Positions 21,113 through 30,689 of a stretch of 64,000 nt of DNA are shown in pieces. The notes under the pieces were generated by a model. That model saw only the letters and a program-made list of their open reading frames with translations. It was not told the origin of the DNA and did not search any database. Origin of the DNA: Holophagaceae bacterium. GTDB taxonomy: Bacteria > Acidobacteriota > Holophagae > Holophagales > Holophagaceae. How positions within the stretch are numbered: position 1 is the stretch's first letter; every line of letters begins with the position of its first letter. The translations under genes and the position numbers were made by a program. The DNA lies in NCBI GenBank assembly GCA_025361125.1, contig JANYBM010000064.1, forward strand, positions 1-64,000, given 5' to 3'.

Positions 21113-22111
21113 ATGAGCCGGTACTCAAAACAGCGCACCTTTCTAGGCGCTGAAGCCGACGCGCTCCTGCGCACGAAGCGTGTGGTGGTCGTAGGTCTTG
21201 GTGCGTTGGGATCGGTGATCGCGCCCTGGCTGGCGCGGGCCGGCGTGGGACACCTTACGTTGCTAGACCGCGATCTCGTGGAACGCAGCAACCTACAACG
21301 GCAACTGCTTTACACGGAAGATGATCTTGGTCAGCCCAAGGCGGAAGTGGCGGCAGCAAGGCTTTCCAGGGCCAATACTGAAATCGAATTGCGGCCCATC
21401 GTGGCGGATCTCACATCAGGCAATGCGCGGGAACTGCTTTCGGGCTTCGACCTGATCTGTGATGGAACCGACAATTTCGAAGCCCGGTTCCTCATCAACG
21501 ATGTGGCAATTCTCACTGGCACACCGTGGATCTATGCCGGCGCCATCGGTGCGGAAGGAGTGGTTTGGCCGATTCAAGTACCCCACACACCCTGCCTGCG
21601 CTGTCTCATTGAAGAGCCGCCAGCTTTTGGCGATGTGGATACCTGCGACACGGCTGGCGTACTGGGTCCCACCGCGGGCGTCATCGGCTCCTGGGCTTCG
21701 CTGGAGGCTCTGAAAATACTCACGGGCAAGCTCCCGAGCCGTGAATTGGTCCGTTTCAACCTCTGGGATGATGAGCGGCAGTTCCTCCATCCTCCCAAAA
21801 CCCGCTGCCGCTATTGCACAGAGAAAATCACCGAATTCCTGGACGCGCGTTGGACCATGAAGGCCTCTGAGCTCTGCGGCTTGGAGGGAGTGCAGATTCG
21901 CGTGAACCCACCCGGAAAACTCGATTTCGATGCCCTCCAAGTGCGCCTGGAGATCCGCAGCGGAAGCCCCTGGAGCCAGCGGGGCATGACCCTCAAGGGG
22001 TGCGATGGGGGATGGGATATCACCCTGTTCCAAGACGGGCGTGCGATGATCCACGGACCCGCGACGCCAGAGCGGGCAAGGAGTTGGTATACCGAAGTGG
22101 TGGGCTGCTGA
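21113..22111 (+). CDS. ThiF/MoeB/HesA family adenylyltransferase (E1-like)
   Basis: VVVVGLGALGSVIAPWLARAGVGHLTLLDRDLVERSNLQRQLLYTEDDLGQPKAE; CysXXCys (CRYC). Confidence 0.9.
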   Translation: MSRYSKQRTFLGAEADALLRTKRVVVVGLGALGSVIAPWLARAGVGHLTLLDRDLVERSNLQRQLLYTEDDLGQPKAEVAAARLSRANTEIELRPIVADLTSGNARELLSGFDLICDGTDNFEARFLINDVAILTGTPWIYAGAIGAEGVVWPIQVPHTPCLRCLIEEPPAFGDVDTCDTAGVLGPTAGVIGSWASLEALKILTGKLPSRELVRFNLWDDERQFLHPPKTRCRYCTEKITEFLDARWTMKASELCGLEGVQIRVNPPGKLDFDALQVRLEIRSGSPWSQRGMTLKGCDGGWDITLFQDGRAMIHGPATPERARSWYTEVVGC

Positions 22112-22713
22112 TGCACCTTCTCATGGCTTCCCGCAACCCAGGTAAACTCCGCGAATTGGCGGGACTGCTGCAGGGAATCACGCTCATGCCCTGGCCCATT
22201 GAAGCACCTGAGATCCCCGAGGATGGCGCTTTCTTCCGAGACAATGCGAGTCACAAGGCAGCTTTCGCAAGAGACTGGTGGCGACTGCACGGCACCGTAT
22301 CCGTGGACGCTGTTTTAGCCGATGATTCAGGGCTGTGCGTGGACGCGCTCTGGGGCGGACCCGGTGTGTTATCGGCGCGATTCGCCAGTGGCCTTCCCAA
22401 CGACGATAAGAATCGTACCTTGCTCGCGATGTTACCGCCGGATGCCACGCGGACTGCCCGCTTCGTATGCGTGCTGGCTCTGGCGCCAATGCCTGAAGGT
22501 GACCTGCGTTTCTTTGAAGCCAGCGTCGAGGGTTCGTTGGCCATGGAACCACATGGTCAGCAGGGTTTCGGCTACGATCCCATCTTCATGCCTGCAGGCT
22601 TTGACCAGACTTTTGGCGAGCTATCGGATGCTGTGAAGGCCCGGCTCAGCCATCGAGCAAAGGCAGCTCGGGCTCTGCGGGAAGCTCTGGCAACTCTGGC
22701 AGCGGGACACTGA
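22111..22713 (+). CDS. rdgB: XTP/dITP diphosphatase (RdgB/HAM1 family)
   Basis: MHLLMASRNPGKLRELAGLL, DDSGLCVDALWGGPGVLSARFA, GFGYDPIFMPAGFDQTFGEL. Confidence 0.92.
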   Translation: MHLLMASRNPGKLRELAGLLQGITLMPWPIEAPEIPEDGAFFRDNASHKAAFARDWWRLHGTVSVDAVLADDSGLCVDALWGGPGVLSARFASGLPNDDKNRTLLAMLPPDATRTARFVCVLALAPMPEGDLRFFEASVEGSLAMEPHGQQGFGYDPIFMPAGFDQTFGELSDAVKARLSHRAKAARALREALATLAAGH

Positions 22714-23134
22714 AGCCCCCTTCCCGCAGGGCGATGGCCCGCTGGAAAGCGAGGAGAACCGCGGTGCGCACGCGCAGGTAACTTGTATCGGTGACCTTGG
22801 ACGCGAAGCTCAAGGTGGAGACCACGTACCAACCACCGGCAGGCAATTGTTGCGGCGCGCTGATCTGGATCTTGGGTGGGAGGATCGCCGAGGAGCTACC
22901 CTCCCGCAGATCCAGTGAGATTTTTTCGGACCAGGCCTGAAGCGGCTCCACCAGCTGCCCCGCAGCCTCTTCGGACTCGGCCGTCACGCGCCCATACATC
23001 GTGAAAAAGAGGCGCATCTGGGGCGGCTCGATGCTCGAATTCATGAAGCCCGCCATGCTGGCGATCTGTTGGAAATCCTTTTGCAGCGCAAGCAGCTTGG
23101 GACTGGGTTGAAGGGGTTGCCGGGTAGCCATCAA
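22646..23134 (-). CDS. Hypothetical protein, antisense overlap with the rdgB 3' end
   Basis: 162 aa ORF ending in LPELPELPAEPELPLLDG; supported by intergenic position and length. Confidence 0.55.
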   Translation of the reverse strand: MMATRQPLQPSPKLLALQKDFQQIASMAGFMNSSIEPPQMRLFFTMYGRVTAESEEAAGQLVEPLQAWSEKISLDLREGSSSAILPPKIQISAPQQLPAGGWYVVSTLSFASKVTDTSYLRVRTAVLLAFQRAIALREGGFSVPLPELPELPAEPELPLLDG

Positions 23135-23204
23135 CCTTAGAATGTCACGAACTGGTTGAATGATTCGTCAACAAAGGTCAGGCCTACCCGGCCATCATGG
23201 TCTG

Positions 23205-23783
23205 GTGATCCCCCTATTCCTGATGAGACATGGCCCCACGGAGGCTTCCAGCCTTGGCGCACCGCTGGGCCGGATGGATTCCCCTGTGAGTCTAGTGGGG
23301 CTGGAGGCTTGGCCCGCCATCAAGCACGAATTGCTGGCCTCAGGTATTCAGCGGGTACTTACCTCGGATTTGGCGAGAGCGAGAGTCCATGCCTTGGATC
23401 TGGGTCTGCCCACCCTTGTGTTGCCAGACCTCGGCGAACAGGATTTCGGTTCCTGGGAGGGAATCCCCTGGCAGGAGATCAAGGGGGCTGAACCCTTCTT
23501 TGCCAATCCTGTACTGGGCACACCGCCCGGTGGCGAAAGCTTCGCCCACTGTGCCAGCCGTGCCTTGCTGGCGTTCCAGGGTGCCATGGGCGGCGACGCA
23601 CCCACCTTGGTGTTCACCCATGGCGGTCCCTTGAGGGCGATCCTTTCGCATTTCATGGGTCTTCCATTGCATCGGGCGTTGGATCTTGCTTGGCAACCCT
23701 ACGGGATTTCAAAATTGGAAATTCATAGCTCCAACCGCGCGGTGCTGCGCTATCACAACCGACCCATGCCAACCAGATTGTAG
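23205..23783 (+). CDS. Histidine phosphatase family protein (possible alpha-ribazole phosphatase, CobC-like)
   Basis: FLMRHGPTEASSLG RHG motif, FTHGGPLRAIL; immediately upstream of a cobalamin riboswitch locus; likely GTG start. Confidence 0.75.
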   Translation: MIPLFLMRHGPTEASSLGAPLGRMDSPVSLVGLEAWPAIKHELLASGIQRVLTSDLARARVHALDLGLPTLVLPDLGEQDFGSWEGIPWQEIKGAEPFFANPVLGTPPGGESFAHCASRALLAFQGAMGGDAPTLVFTHGGPLRAILSHFMGLPLHRALDLAWQPYGISKLEIHSSNRAVLRYHNRPMPTRL

Positions 23784-23812
23784 TCGGCAGGCTGTTGGCG
23801 TTTGAAATAGGC

Positions 23813-23857
23813 CCGAGGGGCTGCACCTGGGTCTATTGCACAGCCAACCGCCCCTCG
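23813..23857 (+). terminator. Hairpin after the histidine phosphatase gene (possible terminator, weak U-tract)
   Basis: CGAGGGGC...GCCCCTCG inverted repeat. Confidence 0.4.
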
Positions 23858-23872
23858 CCACTTTGGCTTGCC

Positions 23873-24108
23873 AATCGGGTGCATCCCTGAAACTCTGAAT
23901 TCCGACAACGTGTGCTGGATGCACGGGAAGCCGGTTAGATTCCGGCGCTGCCCCGCAACGGTATGCACCCCACGGAAGAACAAGTTCCGTGGGAGGCCCG
24001 GCCCGGAAGCGATCTTCTGGAGACCGGCAGGAGCCACTGGCGCGACGCGCTGGGAAGACTCCAGGGAGGTCATCCGACCCCTGCCGCGTGCGAGCCCGGA
24101 GACCGATT
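23873..24108 (+). promoter_or_regulatory. Cobalamin (B12) riboswitch
   Basis: GGGAAGCCGGTTAGATTCCGGCGCTGCCCCGCAACGGTA core, GAGCCACTGGC...TGGGAAGAC, GAGCCCGGAGACCG; P1 AATCGG/CCGATT closure; upstream of btuB-like gene. Confidence 0.93.
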
Positions 24109-24198
24109 CGGTACCAAGACCACCGCCGAGGGAGCGGAGGGATCACGCCTTTTGGCGTAGCCCTCCCTTTCCTCCGCGATTCATGCGTGGAGGCGTGA

Positions 24199-26184
24199 AT
24201 GACTACTACCCGGCTTTTTTTCATCCTGGCACTAGGAGCCAGCCTTTCGGCTGAAACCACTGAAACCGCCGAACGCCCCAAACCCAAGGCCGACGCGGCC
24301 GCCACGGTGACCGTCACGGCAGAATCCGCTCCTGTGGAGCTGGCCAGAACACCTGCTCCGGTGCAGGTGCTGGATTCCGAGGCTATCCGGCGGAGCGGCG
24401 CGAGGACGCTTGGGGATCTACTAGCCCAGGTCTTTCCTGGCCAGATCCAGGCCTACGGCGGCCCCGGCACCACCGCAAGCCTGTATCTGGGTGGCACGCG
24501 GGCGCGGGATGTGGTCGTGCTGCTGGATGGCATCCGCATCACGGACATTTCGAACTTGAATGCCGACTTCGGCACCTTCGGCCTCGAAGGCATCGAGCGG
24601 GTGGAAATCCTGTCCGGGCCCGCTTCGACACGCTATGGCAGCGACACCCATGGCGGTGTCGTGGCGCTCTATTCCGCAGGCCCGACCAAGCCGGGGCTGA
24701 GCGGCGAGGCCCTCGTGGGCCTCGGCAACCGGGGTGTGCAACAGGGCCAGTTGAGCCCGGCTTTCGGATGGGGGAGCGGTTGGGCCCGGTTGGATCTGCG
24801 GGGCGGACGCGAGGACCAGAGCACCGAAACGACGAACCCGTTCCGCAGCACCGGGGCGGCATTAAATCTCGGCCAGCAGATTGGATCCAACGGCGTGGCG
24901 GCCCTCACCTACCGCAACCATTTCCAGGGCACGCCGATACCTTACGATTCCAGCTACCCGCCGCCGGATTTCACATTCGCCAGGCTCTACAACCCGGACC
25001 GCGAATCCACCTTGCGCAATGAGCAGCTCATCGGCAATTACCGGCAGAGCTTCGGCGAGGCACTGCTGGCGGAATTCAGCGTGGGCCAGAGCTTGCAGGA
25101 CCGTGTGGAACCTGGCTTTGGAAGCGCGCCGGACCGCTACCACAGCCGACGCAACCAAGGCGTCGCGACGTTGACCTGGACGCATTCCACCAGTCTCCGT
25201 TTCAGCGGAATGCTGGATGCAAATGACGAAGTCTCCACTATTCCCGGTTCTGCCACACCCGGCAGCGACCGGGCCGAGGGCAGGCATCTGTCGCTGGGCC
25301 TCGAGGGCGCTTTCGACCTCGCCGAAGCTTTCAGGATCGTGGCGAGCGTGCGGAACCAGGACGACCGCATCGCCTACCGCTTCGGCGATGGCAGCGCGGT
25401 GCCCGAGCGATCCAGCAACGCCGTCGTGGGCAAGCTGGGCGTCAACTGGTCCTTGGCCCCTGGCTCGCGGGTGTATGCGTCCTACGGCACCAGCTACAAC
25501 ACGCCGGACCTCTTTTCGCTCACCCATAACTTGAGCAACGGGTTTGGCGACCTGCGAAATGAAAAAAGCAAGACCCTCCAGGCAGGCGCTGCAATTGAAC
25601 AAGGGCTCTGGTCCGCGAAGCTGGAAGCCTCCCGCACCAGCTACGACGCGGTGGTCTTTTTCGTACCTCTACCGGGATTCACCTACCGCTACGACAACGG
25701 GGCAAACCTACGGGTACAGGGCATCGAAGGGTCAGTGGCCTTCAAACGGAGCAGCTGGATGGTCCAAGCTTTCGCCCGCAGCCAGGAAGCCCGCAATTTG
25801 AGCCAGCCTACGGAAGCCCAGTTCACCACCGGCGGCGCCATCGGGCGCCCTTTCTTCACGGGCGGCATTAGGGGCTCGGCTGCTTTCGGCGACTGGGATC
25901 TTTTCGCAAGATGGTCCTGGGTGGGGTCGAGCTACCAGTATTTCGACGACCTGAACGGCGTGAGCGGAGCCCATTCGCACTTCAATGATCTGGGCTTGGG
26001 GGCCATCTGGAAACTGGCAGGAGGGCTCAATCTGGAGATCCGGGGCGAACATCTGCTGCAGCCGCGATGGACCCAAATGGACTGGCTTAGCGGCAAACGC
26101 TTCCGCGAAAACGACGCCTACCTCATACCCACGTTCCCGGCGCCAGGCCCCACGCTGACCGTGGCCTTGCGCTACCGTTATTGA
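24199..26184 (+). CDS. btuB: TonB-dependent outer membrane receptor (BtuB-like)
   Basis: Plug domain (VQVLDSEAIRRSGARTLGDLLAQVFPGQIQAYG), beta-barrel with terminal aromatic; downstream of B12 riboswitch. Confidence 0.87.
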   Translation: MTTTRLFFILALGASLSAETTETAERPKPKADAAATVTVTAESAPVELARTPAPVQVLDSEAIRRSGARTLGDLLAQVFPGQIQAYGGPGTTASLYLGGTRARDVVVLLDGIRITDISNLNADFGTFGLEGIERVEILSGPASTRYGSDTHGGVVALYSAGPTKPGLSGEALVGLGNRGVQQGQLSPAFGWGSGWARLDLRGGREDQSTETTNPFRSTGAALNLGQQIGSNGVAALTYRNHFQGTPIPYDSSYPPPDFTFARLYNPDRESTLRNEQLIGNYRQSFGEALLAEFSVGQSLQDRVEPGFGSAPDRYHSRRNQGVATLTWTHSTSLRFSGMLDANDEVSTIPGSATPGSDRAEGRHLSLGLEGAFDLAEAFRIVASVRNQDDRIAYRFGDGSAVPERSSNAVVGKLGVNWSLAPGSRVYASYGTSYNTPDLFSLTHNLSNGFGDLRNEKSKTLQAGAAIEQGLWSAKLEASRTSYDAVVFFVPLPGFTYRYDNGANLRVQGIEGSVAFKRSSWMVQAFARSQEARNLSQPTEAQFTTGGAIGRPFFTGGIRGSAAFGDWDLFARWSWVGSSYQYFDDLNGVSGAHSHFNDLGLGAIWKLAGGLNLEIRGEHLLQPRWTQMDWLSGKRFRENDAYLIPTFPAPGPTLTVALRYRY

Positions 26185-26185
26185 A

Positions 26186-27031
26186 ATGCTCACGCTCCGG
26201 TATTGGGTTGTCCTGCTCCTGGGCGCCGCGCTCTCCGCGGTGCCGCCGCAGGGGATGCCCTCGCGGGTCGTCTCCCAGACCGTCGGCACCGACGAGTTGC
26301 TGCTGGCCCTGGCCGATCCTTCGCAAATCGCGGCCCTGAGCCATCTGGCGAAGGATCCAGCCTTCAGCCCCGTGGCTAAAGCAGCCGAGGGCTATTCCTG
26401 CCTTCGCACCAGCGATGCGGAAAGCATTCTAAAATTTCATCCGGATTTGGTGCTCATCGCGAGCTATACCCGCGCCGAGACGAAGGCCCTGTTGCTGCGG
26501 ACTGGTGTAAAGCTGCTGGTTCTTGAAAAGTTTGAAAACCTGGAGGATCTCTACGCCAACGCTCGCCTTATCGGCCGGGCTCTGGGCCACCCAGATCGCG
26601 CGGAAACCGCGATCCTGAAATGGCAGCAGCGCGTGTCAGCATTGCAAAGCAAGCTCAAAGGTGTGCGGCCCGTGCGGGTTTTGCCCGCCAGCACGTTTCC
26701 CTTCACTGCGGGAGCTGACACAACCTTTCAGGATGTCTGTGAACATTCCGGTGCCCTTAATGTGGCTGCCGAAGCAGGATTGAAAGGGCACCAGCCCACG
26801 CCAACCGAAAAACTGCTCACCTGGAAGATTGAAGTCCTGGTGGCCAGCGGTGAAGAGGGCACCCGTGTTATTGAACGACTTCGGGAATTGCCCTCCTACA
26901 CATTTCTACCAGCGATGAGAGCGGGCCGCGTGGTGCTGGTGTCAGGGCCTTGCATGGCTTCCACCGCCCAGGCGCGGTTGGATGCCTATGAGGAACTCGC
27001 CCGTGCCCTGCATCCGGAGCGATTCAGATGA
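26186..27031 (+). CDS. btuF: Cobalamin ABC transporter substrate-binding protein (BtuF-like)
   Basis: RVVSQTVGTDELLLALADPSQIAALS ... HPDLVLIASYTRAETKALLLRTGVKLLVLE; operon context. Confidence 0.82.
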   Translation: MLTLRYWVVLLLGAALSAVPPQGMPSRVVSQTVGTDELLLALADPSQIAALSHLAKDPAFSPVAKAAEGYSCLRTSDAESILKFHPDLVLIASYTRAETKALLLRTGVKLLVLEKFENLEDLYANARLIGRALGHPDRAETAILKWQQRVSALQSKLKGVRPVRVLPASTFPFTAGADTTFQDVCEHSGALNVAAEAGLKGHQPTPTEKLLTWKIEVLVASGEEGTRVIERLRELPSYTFLPAMRAGRVVLVSGPCMASTAQARLDAYEELARALHPERFR

Positions 27032-28014
27032 GGCGAGCTTGGGCTCCCTCTTGGCTCCTGGCGCTGATGACGCTGGTGCTGGTGCTGTCGTTCATGGGGT
27101 CCTTGGCCCTCGGCGAAGTTCGTGTGCCACCCTCTGAAGTCCTGGCTGTTTTGATGGGGCGTGGTGAAGGCTTGGCCCGCACGGTGGTGCTGGATTTCCG
27201 CCTGCCTCGGGCCCTGGTGGGTATGGCGGTGGGTGCGGGGCTGGCGGCTTCAGGTGTCTTGATGCAATCTTTTTTCCGCAATCCACTGGCCAGTCCCGGG
27301 TTGCTGGGCGTGAGTACGGGCGGAGCCCTGGGCGCTGTGACAGCGCTCGCCTTGGGTTGGGCTTCCAACTCAGTTTTCGCCCTTCCTGCCGCCTCTATTG
27401 CTGGCGCCTTTCTGGCAACTTTCGCCGTCATGGCGCTCGCCAAACGGGAAGCCAGCGCCGAACATTTACTGCTCGCGGGCGTGGCGCTCAATGCGCTCTT
27501 TGGCGCGGCCACGAGCTTCATCTTGAATCTCACCGCAGGCCAATTCGAGGTCACCGGCCAGATTGTCTTCTGGATGCTGGGCGGGCTGGAAAACCGAACC
27601 TGGGCTCACGTCTGGATGGTCCTGCCCGGCACAATCGTGGGGTGCCTGATGCTGCTGCCCTATGGCCGCGCGCTGAATCTGCTCTCGCTCGGCGAGCAGG
27701 GCGCCCAGAGCCTGGGTGTGAATGTGCGGCGGCTGCAATGGGAGATCATCGCGCTTTCGACGATCCTCACGGCTCTGGCCACAGCGGTGGGCGGCGTCAT
27801 CGGCTTCGTCGGCCTAGTGGTGCCCCACATCCTTCGCCTGGGGTTCGGGCCCGATCACCGCCGCCTGTTGCCGCTCTCCATGCTCGGCGGTGCGGCCTTC
27901 ATACTGGCCTGCGATCTCATCACGCGCTTCCTGCCGGGGGAACTGCGCCTGGGCGTAGTCACGGCGCTGCTCGGCGGCCCCTTTTTCCTGTGGATGTTGC
28001 GGAGGCCCTCATGA
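27028..28014 (+). CDS. btuC: FecCD/BtuC-family ABC permease
   Basis: DFRLPRALVGMAVGAGLAASGVLMQSFFRNPLASPGLLGVSTGGALG. Confidence 0.9.
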   Translation: MRRAWAPSWLLALMTLVLVLSFMGSLALGEVRVPPSEVLAVLMGRGEGLARTVVLDFRLPRALVGMAVGAGLAASGVLMQSFFRNPLASPGLLGVSTGGALGAVTALALGWASNSVFALPAASIAGAFLATFAVMALAKREASAEHLLLAGVALNALFGAATSFILNLTAGQFEVTGQIVFWMLGGLENRTWAHVWMVLPGTIVGCLMLLPYGRALNLLSLGEQGAQSLGVNVRRLQWEIIALSTILTALATAVGGVIGFVGLVVPHILRLGFGPDHRRLLPLSMLGGAAFILACDLITRFLPGELRLGVVTALLGGPFFLWMLRRPS

Positions 28015-28718
28015 TCCGCGCGGAAAACATCACGCTGGGTACGCGGCTGCTTGACGTGTCATTGCATCTGCCCAAAGGCAGCCTCACCGCGGTGGTGGGT
28101 CCCAATGGCGCGGGCAAATCCACGCTGCTGCTGGTGCTCGCGGGCCTACTCAAAGCCCAAGGCTCCATCGCCTGGATGGGCGAAGATTTGAATCACATCA
28201 CCTTTCCAGAACGGGGAAGAAGGCTGGCCTGGGTGGGTCAGGATTTAAGCGCGGAGTTCGCGTTCCCGGTGCGGGAGGTGGTGGCCCAAGGGCGCCATGC
28301 CTTCGGGGATGATGGGGCATTTGTGGCTGGCGCGATGCAAGCCATGGATATTGCCCATCTCGCTGATCGAGCTGTGACGCGGCTTTCCGGGGGAGAGCGT
28401 CGGCGAACTTTTCTGGCACGGGCTCTGGCAACGGATGCGAAGATTCAGCTCTGGGATGAGCCCACTGCCAACCTGGATGTTCGTCATGGCTTGGATGTTC
28501 TTCAGCTCGCAGCGAAGCTACGGGATGAGGGCCGCGCGGTGCTCATCTCTCTGCACGACCTCCGCGCCGCATTGTGCTTCGATCAGGTGCTGGTGCTGGA
28601 CCGCGGTCGCCTGGCCGCCAGCGGCAAACCCGACGCAGTGCTGAATGCAGATCTTATCCAACGTGTATTTGGCGTTAAGGCTCACATGGGTCAGGAGATG
28701 ATCCTGGAATTGCCGTGA
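28011..28718 (+). CDS. btuD: ABC transporter ATP-binding protein (BtuD-like)
   Basis: GPNGAGKSTLLLVLAGLL, LSGGERRRTFLARALA, WDEPTANLD; ATGA overlap with permease. Confidence 0.9.
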   Translation: MIRAENITLGTRLLDVSLHLPKGSLTAVVGPNGAGKSTLLLVLAGLLKAQGSIAWMGEDLNHITFPERGRRLAWVGQDLSAEFAFPVREVVAQGRHAFGDDGAFVAGAMQAMDIAHLADRAVTRLSGGERRRTFLARALATDAKIQLWDEPTANLDVRHGLDVLQLAAKLRDEGRAVLISLHDLRAALCFDQVLVLDRGRLAASGKPDAVLNADLIQRVFGVKAHMGQEMILELP

Positions 28719-28868
28719 TTGGAACCACCGAGGTCCGAAGGAAGCATAAATAACGAATAAAATAAAAAGCAAAATTTTGGGACTTCGCCTGCGCCTAGGA
28801 TCCGAGCCAAGGGGATTTGAACAACCCTGATTTTCAATGGAAGAACCTTGTTGGTGCAGAGATCGGCC

Positions 28869-29525
28869 TTAAGACCGGCTTCGCTGCCGCCAATGGCTGA
28901 TAAGGAACCAGACCACGCCCGCGAGCAGCGCGCTTCCGATGACCAGATCAAAGCGATGGAAATAGGCGCCGAGGGTCGTCCAATGCTCGCCCAACTTGTA
29001 GCCCAGTATCGCAAGTCCCAGGCACCAGGGCAGTGACCCGGCAAATGTGTAGATGTGGAATTTCCGGCGGTCCATTTCAGCGATGCCGGCGGGCAGCGCG
29101 ATGAAGGTCCGCACCATCGGCAACAATCGGCCGATGAAGACCGCCGCGCCGCCGTGCCGCTCAAAAAAACGATGCGCCATGTCAAGGTGGCCCTGGTTCA
29201 GGAAAATGTACTTCCCGTAGCGCGCCACCGCCACGTGACCGCCCCTGGCCCCGATTTCAAATGGGGGAATTGAACCCAGGTTGCAACCCAGTGCGCCAAA
29301 CACCGCCGCGATGGCTATTTGTGTGACAGGGCTGCCCGCGCCGAAGCCGAATAGGGTCAGTTTGTCCTGATAAGCGAGATAGCCCGCAAAGGGCATGATC
29401 ACTTCAGAAGGAATGGGAATGCAGGCGCTTTCAATGGCCATAAGCAGCATCACGCCGAAAGGCCCCATGGCCCCCATGACAGAAGTCATCCAGGCGACGA
29501 TGGGAGCGAGAATTTTTGACAGCAT
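28869..29525 (-). CDS. DedA-family membrane protein
   Basis: ESACIPIPSEVIMPFAGYLA, FFERHGGAAVFIGRLLPMVRTFIALPAGIAEM, GSLPWCLGLAILGYKLGEHW. Confidence 0.92.
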   Translation of the reverse strand: MLSKILAPIVAWMTSVMGAMGPFGVMLLMAIESACIPIPSEVIMPFAGYLAYQDKLTLFGFGAGSPVTQIAIAAVFGALGCNLGSIPPFEIGARGGHVAVARYGKYIFLNQGHLDMAHRFFERHGGAAVFIGRLLPMVRTFIALPAGIAEMDRRKFHIYTFAGSLPWCLGLAILGYKLGEHWTTLGAYFHRFDLVIGSALLAGVVWFLISHWRQRSRS

Positions 29526-29719
29526 TTTTAATTTCCTGTTTCCGTTTTGCAGTGGGGACAAAAATAATTCAACTGGCGTTTTTCGATGTGCGATTGAAGC
29601 AGGCGAACCAACAATGATGACGGACTCCAGACTCTCGATTTTAAATTCTCGACCCTTGACCCTGCCCCCAGAACTCTCCAGGCTACAAGCTCACAGGCTG
29701 ATTGCGTCACAATGGAAGC

Positions 29720-30631
29720 ATGACCGCCGATGCACTTGATCTTCCCTTCACCTATGTAGACACCCCCGAGCTATTGGCGGAAGCTCTGCCGGTCTGGTTC
29801 GCTGCTGGAATACTGGGTGTGGACATCGAGTGCAGCTTGACAGGCAACCATCATTGCGTGTTGGCCCTGCTTCAGATCGCCACCCACGATCAGGTTTGGC
29901 TGGTGGACCCACTGCCTTTGTCAGACCTCATGAAGCCTACCCTTGAAGCATTGAAAGAAATCCCCTGGATCGTCCACGATTTCAGTGGCGATGGCATCGT
30001 CTTCAAACGCATCTACGACGTGGTGCCAGATTCGGTATTGGACACCATGCTGCTCTCAAAAGCCCTGGGCTACCCGCTTCCGGGCCTCAAGACCATGGCC
30101 AAACTGAAACTCGGATTGAGCATCCCCAAAGAGGAACAAGATTCCAATTGGATGCTGCGGCCCTTGCGCGAAACCCAACTGCTTTACGGGGCCCGGGACG
30201 CCGCGCTGATGCTGCCATTGCTGCGCACCTTGGCGCTGGAAGTGGAAGCGCGGCGCGACGAACCCGCCGTGGCCCAAAGGCTCGCCCATCTGCCCATTGA
30301 GATGCGTGGGATTTTTCAACGTATCCATGCCTACAAGCCGCCGCGCATAGACAACCTGGTTGAAAAAATCCAGGGGATGGGCCTGGGTCAGCGTGCGGAA
30401 GACAAGGCCAAGAAGCTGTTGGACCTTCGCCACAAATGGGGCAATGAAGGTGATGTGGCTGCGGTGATGGAAATGGGCATGCGCTGGATCCTGGCGCGCA
30501 TCCAACATCCACCCACAACCCGGGAGGCCCTGGAACGAGCCATCCCCAATCCGCGCTTCCGTCGTAAGCGCTTGGAAGCCCTTTGGGAAATTCTGGCTGA
30601 AGAGCAGATCACCGTGCATAACGAGGAATGA
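29720..30631 (+). CDS. rnd: Ribonuclease D-like 3'-5' exonuclease
   Basis: GVDIECSLTGNHHCVLALLQIATHDQVWLVDPL DEDD exonuclease, LSKALGYPLPGLKTMAKLKLG, HRDC-like C-terminus. Confidence 0.85.
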   Translation: MTADALDLPFTYVDTPELLAEALPVWFAAGILGVDIECSLTGNHHCVLALLQIATHDQVWLVDPLPLSDLMKPTLEALKEIPWIVHDFSGDGIVFKRIYDVVPDSVLDTMLLSKALGYPLPGLKTMAKLKLGLSIPKEEQDSNWMLRPLRETQLLYGARDAALMLPLLRTLALEVEARRDEPAVAQRLAHLPIEMRGIFQRIHAYKPPRIDNLVEKIQGMGLGQRAEDKAKKLLDLRHKWGNEGDVAAVMEMGMRWILARIQHPPTTREALERAIPNPRFRRKRLEALWEILAEEQITVHNEE

Positions 30632-30689
30632 GTTTTGGCTGGTATGGGGGGTCGCCTTGGGACCCTTTCGGTCACAGCAACTGACCCTG

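Noticed and set aside
27357-28010. Upstream part of the ATP-binding ORF (27357..28718)
   Set aside because: Out-of-frame translation of the BtuC permease; ATPase homology begins at ATG 28011.
28790-28860. tRNA-like fragment (GGGGATTTGAACAACCCTGATTTTC)
   Set aside because: Could not form a cloverleaf; at best a degenerate remnant.
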